From contig JBKQWF010000201.1 in assembly GCA_052139695.1 (NCBI GenBank), positions 1 to 12,796 on the forward strand: a DNA stretch of 12,796 nt, in the 5' to 3' direction. Shown piece by piece: positions 1-8,326 of this stretch. Made by a program: the position numbers and the translations under genes. Within the stretch, counting starts at the first letter, position 1, and each line of letters opens with the position of its first letter. Below the pieces are notes generated by a model that was not told the origin of the DNA, searched no databases, and saw nothing but the letters and a program-made list of their open reading frames with translations. The DNA comes from PLGF01 sp052139695 (GTDB lineage Bacteria > Verrucomicrobiota > Verrucomicrobiia > Limisphaerales > Palsa-1400).

Positions 1-1
1 T

Positions 2-97
2 GACTCGGGTATCAAAGTCTCGAAGGAAGCTATGCAAGCTGTGCGCCTGACCCCGAACGCATTTCATGGCGAGTGGAACTACACAATATCGCATTAA
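2..97 (+). CDS. ISAzo13-family transposase, C-terminal end (partial, cut by the window edge)
   Basis: The frame starting at base 2 reads DSGIKVSKEAMQAV, then RLTPNAFHGEWNYTISH and a TAA stop at 95-97. The ending 'GIKVS..(E/A)M..(I/V)....F-HGEWNYTI' is the characteristic C-terminus of ISAzo13-type DDE transposases (family once annotated as Rhodopirellula transposase). Only 31 residues lie in the window, so the catalytic DDE residues cannot be checked and I cannot say whether the full gene is intact. The stretch just after the stop (about 98-130) probably carries the right end of the element, but its partner inverted repeat is outside the window. The call rests on motif recognition alone. Confidence 0.72.
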   Translation, partial: DSGIKVSKEAMQAVRLTPNAFHGEWNYTISH

Positions 98-530
98 CTG
101 TGACAGTTATTTTTGCGCGGATCCTTAGTTACGACGGCCGTTCCGGCAACCGAAGCTATGGCAAGCCGCTTCCGGCCAAATTGCATTTAAAGCTGGTGGA
201 AATTGAGGCTGGTCGTTCATCGCAGGCCACCTTGCTTGGCCGCAAAGAAATGACAGTGGAATCCCTCTCTCTCTCGCCCGCCTTGGCGGACGAGTTGGAA
301 GCGCAGCCAGCCATTCACAGAGAAAGCACTGCACTGAGCTTTCAACACCTGCGAAGCCACAATGTTAGTGGCGCCGCGCAATGCGATTCTCACATGTAAG
401 GCCGCAAGAAGGGGTGATGAGGTCTGTTTTATTGCTGGAACAAAAAGCTGCAAATTGAACTTCGAGAAGCGCCTTTTTGCAAAAAGCCCGCATTGACTGT
501 CGGGTGGGAAAACAACATGCTGGAGCTATA
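98..530. other. Gene-free leader between the transposase end and the GH3 gene
   Basis: No convincing gene lies in these 433 bases. An open frame at 73-399 (+) starts inside the transposase codons, has no ribosome binding site I can see, and resembles no family I know. The region probably holds the right end of the insertion sequence and the promoter/leader of the GH3 gene. A perfect TATAAT occurs at 527-532, overlapping one candidate GH3 start codon, but no matching -35 box sits 16-18 bases upstream of it. Confidence 0.5.
473..486. promoter_or_regulatory. 14-bp perfect palindrome upstream of GH3 (possible operator)
   Basis: CTTTTTGCAAAAAG is its own reverse complement and lies about 45 bases upstream of the chosen GH3 start. 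Symmetric 14-16 bp sites with a central GC/CG step are typical of LacI/GntR-type sugar regulators, which would suit a glycosidase gene. No regulator gene is in the window. A chance A/T-rich palindrome is equally possible, so this is only a candidate. Confidence 0.2.
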
Positions 531-2798
531 ATGATCTCCTGCCACGAACACGCGGGACACCACCGGATGAGCAGGGTCTGCCCCCTGCGTCTTTTTGCTT
601 TGGTCCCGCTCCTGACCTGTTTGGTTTGCGCCGTCGCCGCGCCTGCGGCTGACTCCGACGCCGCCAAGCCCCTCTGGCGCGATCCGTCCCAGCCGTTGGA
701 ATTGCGCGTCGAGGACCTCGTCAGCCGCATGACGCTCGATGAAAAAGCCCGCCAGGTGTGCAACGTCGCGCCTGCCATTCCCCGCCTGGGCTTGCCCGCT
801 TACGACTATTGGAATGAGTCTCTTCACGGCATTGGCCGCGCAGGCACGGCTACCGTTTTTCCCCAAGCCATCGGCATGGCAGCCAGCTTCGACCCGGTTT
901 TGCTCCACACGGTCGCGGACGCCATTGCCACGGAAGCCCGCGCCAAGAATCGCGAATATACTGAGGGCCACGATGGCGACAGCGCCAATTACACCGGCCT
1001 CTCTTTTTGGTCGCCGAACATCAACATCTTCCGCGACCCGCGCTGGGGGCGCGGCCAGGAGACCTATGGCGAGGACCCGTTTTTGACCGGAAAAATGGCC
1101 GTGGCTTATATCCGTGGAATGCAGGGCGACGATCCAAAATACGTTAAGGCGATGGCTTGCGCCAAACATTTTGCGGTCCATAGCGGGCCGGAGAATATGC
1201 GGCATACCTTTGATGCCCAACCGTCGGAACGGGACTTTTACGAGATCTATCTCCCGCAATTCGAAGCCGCAGTCAAGGAAGGCCATGTCGGAGCGGTCAT
1301 GGGTGCGTATAACAGCCTTTACGGCACGCCGTGCTGCGCCAGTCCGCTGCTGATTTCCACCTTGCTCCGCCAGGACTGGGGATTTAAGGGGCATTTCCTG
1401 TCCGATTGCGGCGCCATTTCTGATTTTTTCTACGGCCATGGATTTTCGCCCACCATCGAGGCTGCCGCCGCCGCGGCGGTCAAGGCCGGTTGCGATCTTT
1501 GTTGCGGCACCGAGTACCGGCAACTGGCCGATGCGGTCAGGGACAATTTGCTATCGCAAAGCGAGTTGGACAGGGCGGTTGGACGGTTGCTCGAGGCGCG
1601 GTTCCGCTTGGGGATGTTTGACCCGCCGGAAATGGTGCCTTACGCCAAAATCCCTGCGACAGACTATGATACTCCGGCCAATGATATGCTGGCGTTGCGC
1701 ATGGCGCGCGAATCGGTCGTTCTGTTGAAAAATGACGGCTTGCTCCCGCTCAATCGCGGCAAGCTCAAAAAAGTCGCCGTGCTTGGTTTCAATGCCAGTT
1801 ACACCAATGTGCTGGTGGGCAACTACCAAGGCGAACCTTCTCATCCGGTGACCTTTGCCCAAGGCATCGGGACTCTGCTGGGCTCCAATTGTCAAGTCAT
1901 CAGCATGGCGGCCTGCCCTTTGGCGGTGCGGATCAGGGACGAGAATCTTGACATGTACGAGCAGGCGCGGACGCAAGTGCTCCAGGCGATCAAAGACGTG
2001 GATGCCGTCATTTACGTCGGGGGCATTTGCTCGGAATTGGAGCGGGAGTTCATGAATGTTCCTTTCGAGGGATTCGATCACGGCGACCGCACCCGCATTG
2101 AATTGCCGCCCATTCAAACCGAGTTTCTCAAAGCGGTGCAGGCCACCGGCAAGCCGCTGGTATTTGTCAATTGCAGCGGCAGCGCGATCGCGTTTCCCTG
2201 GGAAGCTGAGCACCTTTCAGCCATCGTGCAGGCCTGGTATCCCGGACAGGAGGGCGGCAGGGCTGTGGCGGAAATCCTCTTCGGCGACGTTAATCCCTCT
2301 GGCAGGCTTCCGATCACTTTCTATAGTTCCACCTCGGATTTGCCGTCATTTCTCGATTATGACATGGCCAACCGGACCTACCGCTATTTCAAGGGCAAGC
2401 CGTTGTATGCTTTCGGGCACGGCCTGAGTTACACGCAGTTTAAATATGACGCCGCGCAGTTGGACAAACCGCAAATCCACGCCAAGGACACGCTCCACGT
2501 GAAGTTGGATGTCGCCAACACCGGCGTCAGGGACGGAGACGAGGTGGTGCAGGTTTATTTCCGGCACGTCAAGTCGGCTGTGCCGCAGCCCTTGGAAGCT
2601 TTGTGCGGATTCCAACGGGTCTCCGTCGCCAGCAAGCAAACCGCGCATGTCGATATCGCGGTGGCAGCGAAGGAATTGCGCTATTGGGATACGACGAAGA
2701 AGTCCTACGTGGTTGAACCGGGTGACTATGAAATCCTAGTCGGCTCCGCCTCGGATGAGATTCGCGCCAAACTGCCGCTGCGCGTGGAAAGCGATTGA
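531..2798 (+). CDS. Secreted glycoside hydrolase family 3, probable beta-xylosidase
   Basis: 755 residues, full length for the three-domain GH3 form. The product should remove xylose (or glucose/arabinose) from the non-reducing end of oligosaccharides in the periplasm or outside the cell. The N-terminal half (about 50-350) is the TIM barrel and contains 'FLSDCGAISDF', where D292 is the expected catalytic nucleophile. The alpha/beta sandwich domain (about 390-610) contains 'SELEREF' (501-507) followed by 'GDRTRIELPP', the usual place of the acid/base glutamate. 'YAFGHGLSYT' (about 626) leads into a fibronectin III-like domain (about 655-735). The SDCGA nucleophile motif and the 'WEAEHLSAIVQAWYPGQEGG' segment resemble bacterial Xyl3A-type xylosidases, but specificity is inferred. 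A Sec signal peptide is visible (LRLFALVPLLTCLVCAVAAPA). Start: ATG 531 has GGAG five bases upstream. ATG 567 (MSRVCPLRL) gives a tidier signal peptide and remains a real alternative. TTG 477 is unlikely. Confidence 0.93.
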   Translation: MISCHEHAGHHRMSRVCPLRLFALVPLLTCLVCAVAAPAADSDAAKPLWRDPSQPLELRVEDLVSRMTLDEKARQVCNVAPAIPRLGLPAYDYWNESLHGIGRAGTATVFPQAIGMAASFDPVLLHTVADAIATEARAKNREYTEGHDGDSANYTGLSFWSPNINIFRDPRWGRGQETYGEDPFLTGKMAVAYIRGMQGDDPKYVKAMACAKHFAVHSGPENMRHTFDAQPSERDFYEIYLPQFEAAVKEGHVGAVMGAYNSLYGTPCCASPLLISTLLRQDWGFKGHFLSDCGAISDFFYGHGFSPTIEAAAAAAVKAGCDLCCGTEYRQLADAVRDNLLSQSELDRAVGRLLEARFRLGMFDPPEMVPYAKIPATDYDTPANDMLALRMARESVVLLKNDGLLPLNRGKLKKVAVLGFNASYTNVLVGNYQGEPSHPVTFAQGIGTLLGSNCQVISMAACPLAVRIRDENLDMYEQARTQVLQAIKDVDAVIYVGGICSELEREFMNVPFEGFDHGDRTRIELPPIQTEFLKAVQATGKPLVFVNCSGSAIAFPWEAEHLSAIVQAWYPGQEGGRAVAEILFGDVNPSGRLPITFYSSTSDLPSFLDYDMANRTYRYFKGKPLYAFGHGLSYTQFKYDAAQLDKPQIHAKDTLHVKLDVANTGVRDGDEVVQVYFRHVKSAVPQPLEALCGFQRVSVASKQTAHVDIAVAAKELRYWDTTKKSYVVEPGDYEILVGSASDEIRAKLPLRVESD

Positions 2799-2821
2799 TT
2801 TTTCCCAACCAACAGCTGGTG

Positions 2822-2851
2822 GGGCGGCGCTGCTGCGCCGCCCAAATTTTT
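2822..2851 (+). terminator. Rho-independent terminator of the GH3 gene
   Basis: A perfect 9-bp GC-only stem (GGGCGGCGC / GCGCCGCCC, 2822-2830 with 2835-2843, loop TGCT) is followed by AAATTTTT on the plus strand, 24 bases after the GH3 stop. The U-tract is only on the plus side, so it should stop GH3 transcription before it enters the convergent LysRS gene, whose stop is five bases further on. On the minus strand the same hairpin has only the short run AAAAATTT before the stem and no T-run after it. Confidence 0.85.
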
Positions 2852-2855
2852 CAAA

Positions 2856-4649
2856 CTAGAAATCTACACCTGACTCGCGCCGTAAATCGTCCAGCCAGGG
2901 CTTCGCTTTTCCTTCCCCTTGGAAAAGGACCCGTTTGCAGTATGTCTTTCCGTCGCCTAGCGCCACGAGGAATTCGATGGCTTCCAAATCGTGTTGCTGG
3001 TCAACTTTGGCTGAAATACTTTTGACGTTTGCCTTTTCCTGCGCCAGCCATTGCTGAACTGCTGGTGGCTCCACGCTGCTTTCCTTCCAAAACACCACTC
3101 TATCGACCGGCAGCTCCTTGCATCTGCCCACGACAAAATCCCGCTCCAGAAAGGAAATGAAATTGCCCGCTTTGGGGCCATTTTCGCGGTCGAGCAGGAC
3201 ACGGTAAATGGCTTTGAACGCGCTAGGCTGGTCGATGGGTGTGCGCCGCGCCGCATTGAAAATGCAAACCTGGAGCGCATCGCCTTCCCAGTTAACCTGC
3301 GGCAACAGGTCCGCCAGAATGTGGAGGAAGCCGCGCTGTGTGGCGGAAAGCTCCCGCGCCCGCGCTGGCAGCGTTTCCTGCAACCGCGTTTTCTCCTCTT
3401 CCGTCGCGTAGCGCTCGACCCAATAGCGGGCGGCGCGAATCCGCAACTCCAGATGTTTGCGCTCCAAATCGGTGAAAGGCGATCCCTTGCGCTTCTCCAA
3501 CTCATGCACCACATCCAAGTGCGGCATTTGCGTCAGCGCGGTGACCAAATGAAAATCTGCCGCCCAATAATCCGGCTCCTCCTTCACCTGAGAAAGCTCA
3601 TAGACGCGCTTGTCCGCGGGCAAAAGTTTCGCCTCATGAAAATACTTGTGATGCGCCCGGTCAAATTCGTTAAAGAGCTTGATGATATAGACTTCCGAAG
3701 GTTCGAAGTTCACCGGTTGGCGTGGCGGCGGACGAATGAGGAGAAAACGCAATAGCTCCGGCGGCAGAAAATCCGCCATCTCCCGCGAAGTCACGCCGAC
3801 GCCTTTGCTCGAGCTCATTTTCGCGCCCCCGACGAGGAAGAAGTCATAGGGACAATTGAGCGGCGGCTCCTGCCCAAAAATTGCCCGCAGACAAGCCATC
3901 GCCACGTCGCGCGAGCCGCCCTTGGTGCTGTGGTCTTGTCCGGCCCCTTCGATGGTCACCGGAAAGGTCCGCCACTTGGCGCACCATTCCAGCTTCCACG
4001 GCAATTTGCCTCTTCCATCGAAGGGCGAAACTTTGCCTCGATGGCCGCAACCCACCGCCCACTTGACCAGGTCCGGCTTGCATTCGTAGGTTACCTCTTT
4101 GCCGTCGTAAGCCGTGACCACCGTCGTGCCGATGCGTCCGCAATTCTCGCAAACGGTTTGAAAGGGATGCCAATCCTCCGCCCGCTCCGAGCCGCTCACT
4201 TTTTTGTAAATGCGTCGAACGACGTCCGCCTTGCGCAAGATGGCGTCAATCGCTTCGTTGAATTTGCCGGAGCGGTAAATCTCGCGCATGCGGTAAAACT
4301 CCGGATGGATGCCCAGTTCCCCGAAGACGCTGAAGAATTCGCTGATATAATGGTCGGCCATGTCCGTGGCGGTTGAACCGGGCGGAGGCGGCGTGTTGCA
4401 GAGCGGCGCGCCAAGGTATTTCTCAAAATGCTCCGCCTCGCCGTAGGGGATCTCGTCCACCGGATCGTAATCATCCACGCCAAAGAGGTAGCGCACAGGG
4501 ACACCCTTGCCCCGCAATGCCCGGTAAATCGCGTCATGCATGACCGGCCCGCGCAAGGCGCCGACATGAGCGCGTCCCGAGGGCGTTTTCGAGTCGTTAA
4601 TAATCTGCGGCCCTTCCACCTTCCCAATCAATTCATCACACCAGAACAT
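2856..4649 (-). CDS. lysS: Class I lysyl-tRNA synthetase
   Basis: 597 residues. It charges tRNA-Lys with lysine in the cytoplasm, using the class I (Rossmann) fold found in archaea and a minority of bacteria instead of the usual class II enzyme. The HIGH-type signature is 'PSGRAHVGALRG' (23-34) and the KMSKS loop is 'KMSSSKG' (278-284). C167, C170, C190 and C201 form a likely zinc site. The C-terminal 250 residues are the helical anticodon-binding region ('NFEPSEVYIIKLFNEFDR' onward). The start was set at ATG 4649 because MFWCDELI is the conserved N-terminus of this family. The open frame continues 154 codons upstream, but that part has no family resemblance and runs across the start of the divergent oxidoreductase gene. 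There is no clear ribosome binding site. It is a somewhat long family member, with the extra length in the C-terminal part. Family identity is secure. Confidence 0.95.
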   Translation of the reverse strand: MFWCDELIGKVEGPQIINDSKTPSGRAHVGALRGPVMHDAIYRALRGKGVPVRYLFGVDDYDPVDEIPYGEAEHFEKYLGAPLCNTPPPPGSTATDMADHYISEFFSVFGELGIHPEFYRMREIYRSGKFNEAIDAILRKADVVRRIYKKVSGSERAEDWHPFQTVCENCGRIGTTVVTAYDGKEVTYECKPDLVKWAVGCGHRGKVSPFDGRGKLPWKLEWCAKWRTFPVTIEGAGQDHSTKGGSRDVAMACLRAIFGQEPPLNCPYDFFLVGGAKMSSSKGVGVTSREMADFLPPELLRFLLIRPPPRQPVNFEPSEVYIIKLFNEFDRAHHKYFHEAKLLPADKRVYELSQVKEEPDYWAADFHLVTALTQMPHLDVVHELEKRKGSPFTDLERKHLELRIRAARYWVERYATEEEKTRLQETLPARARELSATQRGFLHILADLLPQVNWEGDALQVCIFNAARRTPIDQPSAFKAIYRVLLDRENGPKAGNFISFLERDFVVGRCKELPVDRVVFWKESSVEPPAVQQWLAQEKANVKSISAKVDQQHDLEAIEFLVALGDGKTYCKRVLFQGEGKAKPWLDDLRRESGVDF

Positions 4650-4793
4650 CTTCCGCTCACGATGCTTAACCCCCGCGGATGGGTCAAGTGCAACGCACCA
4701 GGAGAGACGCAACGGAATTTCGAGGGGCGCGCGGATAAAATGCTGGACAAAATCTGGCTTTTGGCCATTTCTCAGGAACAATATCCATCCAGT

Positions 4794-6218
4794 ATGAAAA
4801 AAGAACATGTCTCCCGCCCCGGCATAAGCCGGCGCAAGTTTATCGGCACCACATCCACAGTCATGGCAGGTTTGAGCATCGTGCCGCGGCACGTCCTCGG
4901 AGGGCCGTCCTTTGTCGCGCCGAGTGAAAAAGTGAACATCGCGATCATTGGTTGCGGCGGCCAGGGACAGTCGAATGTCCGGGCGCTCTTTCAGCAAAAG
5001 GACGTCCAGATCATCGCGGTGGCGGACCCGGTGGAGCATCAGGATTTGCACGCCTATTATTTCAACAGCGACTCGGGCCGATTGACGCTCAAGGATGAGA
5101 TCGAAAAACATTACTCAGAGACGACGCCCAACTACAAGGTGGCCGATTACGAGGATTTCCGCGTCATGCTGGAAAAAGAAAAGTCGATTGACGCGATCCT
5201 CTGCGCCACGCCTGACCATTTGCACGCCTACGTCTGCGCCACGGTGATGCGCCAGGGAAAACATGTCTATTGCGAAAAGCCGTTGACCCATAATGTTTGG
5301 GAAGCGCGCCAGATTTCCAAAATTGCCAAGGAAACGGGCGTGGCCACGCAGATGGGCAACCAGGGGCATTCCGGTGATTTCATCCGCGAAGCTTGCGAGA
5401 TTATTTGGTCGGGCGTTTTGGGAGACATTCGCGAGGTGCAAGCCTGGACAAATGCTTCCCGCTGGAACAAGAAGAACCTTGCTGGCAGGCCCCCGGAAGA
5501 GGCCGTGCCGAAAGGGGTGAATTGGGACCTGTGGCTTGGGCCGCGCGAGATGCGTCCCTACAGTTCGGAGTACAATCCGGTAAGCTGGCGCGATTTTTGG
5601 GACTTCGGGACCGCGCCGATCGGGGATTTCTTTTGCCATAATTTCGATCCGGCGTTTTGGGCGCTCGATTTGCGCGCGTCCTTGAGCATTGAAGCTTGCG
5701 GCGTGGGCGGAGTGGATTCTTACATTGCCCCGCCAGGAGGAATTTACACCTACCACTTTGGCGCCCGGGGCAAGATGCCGCCGGTGAAATTCACCTGGTT
5801 CGAAGGCGGCCTGATGCCGCCGCGGCCCGAGGGCATGGAAGAAGACGATCAATTGGGCGCCAATGGCAATGGCATCCTCTTCCTGGGTGACAAAGGAATG
5901 ATGACCTGCGCGGGTTGGGGAGGAAGACCGTTGCTCCTGCCTGGATCGAAGGACGAGGCTTATAAGCGGCCGACTCCGACGTTGCCGCGCTCGAAGGGAC
6001 ATCACCGCGATTGGCTGGACGCGTGCAAGGGTGGACAGGCGGCCAGTGCCAAGTTTGAATATGGCGCCGGGTTGACCGAAATTGGCCTGCTGGGCCTCGT
6101 GGCCATGCGCACGGGCAAGAAAATCTATTGGGACGCCCCGGCGATGAAGTTCACCAACGCCCCCGAGGCGGATAAGTACCTGAAAGAGACTTACCGTCCA
6201 GGGTGGGAAGTGGCGTGA
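4794..6218 (+). CDS. Tat-exported Gfo/Idh/MocA family oxidoreductase
   Basis: 474 residues. These enzymes oxidise or reduce a sugar or polyol with a tightly bound NAD(P). A twin-arginine signal opens the protein (ISRRKFIGTT, residues 11-20, followed by a weakly hydrophobic stretch to about 36), so it probably acts in the periplasm. The Rossmann domain has IGCGGQGQ (52-59). The family's catalytic-lysine motif is EKPL at 161-164 (K162), preceded by 'CATPDHLHA'. The C-terminal substrate domain has 'GDFFCHNFDPAFWAL' and ends with 'KGHHRDWLDACKGG'. Exported members of this type are expanded in Verrucomicrobiota and Planctomycetota; their substrates are mostly unknown. The start MKKEHVSRPG was chosen because it places the RR motif correctly. 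An in-frame ATG at 4740 preceded by GAGGGG would add 18 residues and is less likely. It is divergent from LysRS across 144 bases in which I saw no strong promoter. Confidence 0.92.
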   Translation: MKKEHVSRPGISRRKFIGTTSTVMAGLSIVPRHVLGGPSFVAPSEKVNIAIIGCGGQGQSNVRALFQQKDVQIIAVADPVEHQDLHAYYFNSDSGRLTLKDEIEKHYSETTPNYKVADYEDFRVMLEKEKSIDAILCATPDHLHAYVCATVMRQGKHVYCEKPLTHNVWEARQISKIAKETGVATQMGNQGHSGDFIREACEIIWSGVLGDIREVQAWTNASRWNKKNLAGRPPEEAVPKGVNWDLWLGPREMRPYSSEYNPVSWRDFWDFGTAPIGDFFCHNFDPAFWALDLRASLSIEACGVGGVDSYIAPPGGIYTYHFGARGKMPPVKFTWFEGGLMPPRPEGMEEDDQLGANGNGILFLGDKGMMTCAGWGGRPLLLPGSKDEAYKRPTPTLPRSKGHHRDWLDACKGGQAASAKFEYGAGLTEIGLLGLVAMRTGKKIYWDAPAMKFTNAPEADKYLKETYRPGWEVA

Positions 6219-6223
6219 GCTAA

Positions 6224-6385
6224 GGCATCGCGAAATAATAACTTGAACAATTCTGGCTGGTTCTTTTGGCCGCTGGCCGCGTTGCTCGCTTGTTACAGAT
6301 CCATGCGGATATGCGCCTTGCTCGCGCCTTGCCAGCGGCCAAAACTCCTGCGCCATAATTGTTCAAGTTATAATTTCGCGATGCC
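6224..6385. repeat. Nested palindromic repeat between convergent genes (REP/MITE-like)
   Basis: The outer arms are 29 bp (6224-6252 and 6357-6385) and match as inverted copies with one mismatch. Inside them is a second perfect 14-bp inverted repeat, TTTTGGCCGCTGGC at 6264-6277 with GCCAGCGGCCAAAA at 6331-6344. Between these, ATCC-ATGC-GGAT can form a small tip hairpin. The right outer arm overlaps the last five codons and stop of the dehydratase gene. The inner part, but not the outer arms, recurs at 12727-12796, so it belongs to a dispersed repeat family. It could fold on either strand and may act as a two-way transcription barrier. No encoding transposase is nearby. Confidence 0.85.
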
Positions 6386-8326
6386 CAGGGCGGCGATGAT
6401 TCGATCCGTGTCATAGACGCATCCTGCCCATGTCCCGCCGCCGGCGGCTTGCAGGGCGGCCCACAGGCGCGTGTCTTCAGGCAAGGCTGGATTCGGCGCG
6501 AGGTCCGCGCGCGGCGAACGGGAGGCGAGCACGCGCGCGCCTTCCTCCGGCGAAAACCGCCGCTCCCCTTCGCCGACGAAATCGACCGAGCCTTCCAGCC
6601 GGCGCCTGTCAATATGAATGCGAATGGCATCCCCATCCCGCACCTTGCCGATGGGGCCGCCGGCCAGGCCTTCCGGGCCGATGTGGCCAAGGCATGCGCC
6701 GGTGGACACTCCGGAAAAACGGGCGTCCGTCAAAAGCGCCACCTCCTTGCCGAAGGGCAGATGCTTGAGCGCGGCCGTCACCTGATAGGTTTCCTCCATG
6801 CCGGTGCCGCGCGGGCCGATGCCGGTCAAAACGAGTACATCTCCGGCCCGAATGCGCCCTTCCTTGATCGCGGCCATGGCGTCCTTTTCGTTGACAAAAA
6901 CGCGGGCCGGGCCTTCCTTGCGATAGACGCCATCTCCATCGACCACCGCCGGATCGATGGCGGTGCTTTTCACCACGGAACCTTCCGGAGCCAGGTTGCC
7001 GCGGGGGAAAACCATGGTGCTGGCGATGCCGGCGGCGCGGGCCTGCTCCGGCGAAAAAATGACCTGGCTCGGATCGACGCCATCCTGTTGCAGCAGCCAT
7101 TTCTTGAAGCGCGCCCGCCGGGAGGAATTCTCCCACCAGAGAAGATTTTCCCCCAAGGTCTTGCCGGAAACGGTCATCGCCTCCAAATGCAGCAACCCCA
7201 GTTCGCGCAAATGGAGCATCACTTCCGGCACGCCGCCGGCGAGGAAAACGCGTACGGTCGGATGATGAACCGGGCCGTTGGGCAGCACGCTGACCAGGCG
7301 GGGAGTCCGCCGGTTGACCGAGATCCAATCCTGCACGGCGGGCCGTTTAAGCCGGGCGGCGTGCGCGATGGCGGGGATGTGCAACAACAAATTCGTGGAG
7401 CCGCCAAAAGCGGCGTGAACGATCATGGCGTTTTCGATGCTGTGCGCCGTGAGCACGTCTCGCATCGCCAGTCCGCGTTTTTCCAACGCGGCGAGAGCGC
7501 GGGCAGAACGCCGGGCCATGTCCAGCCAGACACGCTGGCCGGATGGCGCGAGCGCGGAATGGGGCAGGGAGAGGCCCAAGGCTTCGCCCACCACTTGCGA
7601 GGTGGCAGCCGTCCCGAGAAATTGGCAGCCGCCACCGGGCGTTCCGCAAGCGCGGCATCCCAATTCCGCCGCCTCCTCCAGCGTCACCAAACCGTGGGCG
7701 AAACGGACGCCAAGAGACTGCACCGTCCCCGCGTCCTCCCCTCGTGTTGCGGGCAAGGTCACGCCGCCCGGCACAATCACCCCAGGCAACTCCGGCAGTC
7801 CGGCCAGCGCCATCATCATGGCGGGCAAACCTTTATCGCAGGTCGCAATCCCCAGCACGCCGGCCCGCAAAGGCAGCGACCGGGCCAGCCGGCGAAAGAC
7901 AATGGCCGCGTCATTGCGATACGGCAAACTGTCAAACATACCCGTTGTCCCTTGCGTCCGGCCATCGCAAGGGTCGGAACAGAACCCGGCAAAAGGAATG
8001 GCGTGCAAACGCCTGAATTCCTCGGCTGCCGCCTGCACGAGCAATCCGATTTCCCAATGCCCCGTGTGGTATCCCAGCGCCACCGGTTTGCCATCGGGAG
8101 CGCGCAACCCGCCTTGGGTGCTCAGAATAAGAAATTGTTTGCCGCCAGCCTCGGCCGGGTCCCATCCCATGCCGGCATTGAGTGTCAAACCAAAAAGATG
8201 GCCGCTCGGGCTATGGCGGAGGAATTCTTCGGTGATGGGCAAGCGCCCCGCCGGGCCGGGGGCGTGAGTTTGAATTTGATAAATCTCCGGCTCGGCGGAA
8301 TCGAATATTTCGTCGCTGGAACTCAT
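6368..8326 (-). CDS. yjhG: YjhG/YagF-type D-xylonate dehydratase (IlvD/Edd family)
   Basis: 652 residues, matching the length of E. coli YjhG/YagF (about 655) and colinear with them from end to end. It should convert D-xylonate to 2-dehydro-3-deoxy-D-pentonate in the cytoplasm, using an iron-sulfur cluster. Likely cluster cysteines are C120 (SDPCDGRTQGTTGMFD), C163 (ATCDKGLPA) and C234 (GGGCQFLGT), with extra cysteines at 224 and 227. 'HAAFGGSTNLLLHIPAIAH', 'APEGSVVKSTAID' and 'DARFSGVSTGACLGHIGPE' are all family blocks. The start ATG 8326 (MSSSDEIFDSAEPEIY) was chosen because the following text aligns with YjhG from its N-terminus. The frame stays open upstream to 8503 without family resemblance, and no Shine-Dalgarno sequence is visible. 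The product feeds naturally into the KdaD-like enzyme at 11503-12357. Activity on other sugar acids cannot be excluded. Confidence 0.94.
   Translation of the reverse strand: MSSSDEIFDSAEPEIYQIQTHAPGPAGRLPITEEFLRHSPSGHLFGLTLNAGMGWDPAEAGGKQFLILSTQGGLRAPDGKPVALGYHTGHWEIGLLVQAAAEEFRRLHAIPFAGFCSDPCDGRTQGTTGMFDSLPYRNDAAIVFRRLARSLPLRAGVLGIATCDKGLPAMMMALAGLPELPGVIVPGGVTLPATRGEDAGTVQSLGVRFAHGLVTLEEAAELGCRACGTPGGGCQFLGTAATSQVVGEALGLSLPHSALAPSGQRVWLDMARRSARALAALEKRGLAMRDVLTAHSIENAMIVHAAFGGSTNLLLHIPAIAHAARLKRPAVQDWISVNRRTPRLVSVLPNGPVHHPTVRVFLAGGVPEVMLHLRELGLLHLEAMTVSGKTLGENLLWWENSSRRARFKKWLLQQDGVDPSQVIFSPEQARAAGIASTMVFPRGNLAPEGSVVKSTAIDPAVVDGDGVYRKEGPARVFVNEKDAMAAIKEGRIRAGDVLVLTGIGPRGTGMEETYQVTAALKHLPFGKEVALLTDARFSGVSTGACLGHIGPEGLAGGPIGKVRDGDAIRIHIDRRRLEGSVDFVGEGERRFSPEEGARVLASRSPRADLAPNPALPEDTRLWAALQAAGGGTWAGCVYDTDRIIAALGIAKL

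Noticed and set aside
73..399. Open frame of 108 codons (+) after the transposase end
   Set aside because: It starts inside the transposase codons in another frame, has no ribosome binding site and no recognisable motif.
477..530. TTG start extending the GH3 protein
   Set aside because: The extra residues look like untranslated leader and push the signal peptide too far inside.
429..1523. Long open frame (364 codons, -) opposite the GH3 gene
   Set aside because: It is antisense to strongly conserved GH3 codons; the product has only the low-complexity Arg/Ala/Gly text of a GC-rich shadow frame.
4428..4793. Upstream extension of the Gfo/Idh/MocA frame
   Set aside because: It is antisense to LysRS and would bury the twin-arginine signal.
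4650..5111. Upstream extension of the LysRS frame
   Set aside because: The conserved family N-terminus begins at 4649, and the extension overlaps the first 100 codons of the divergent oxidoreductase.
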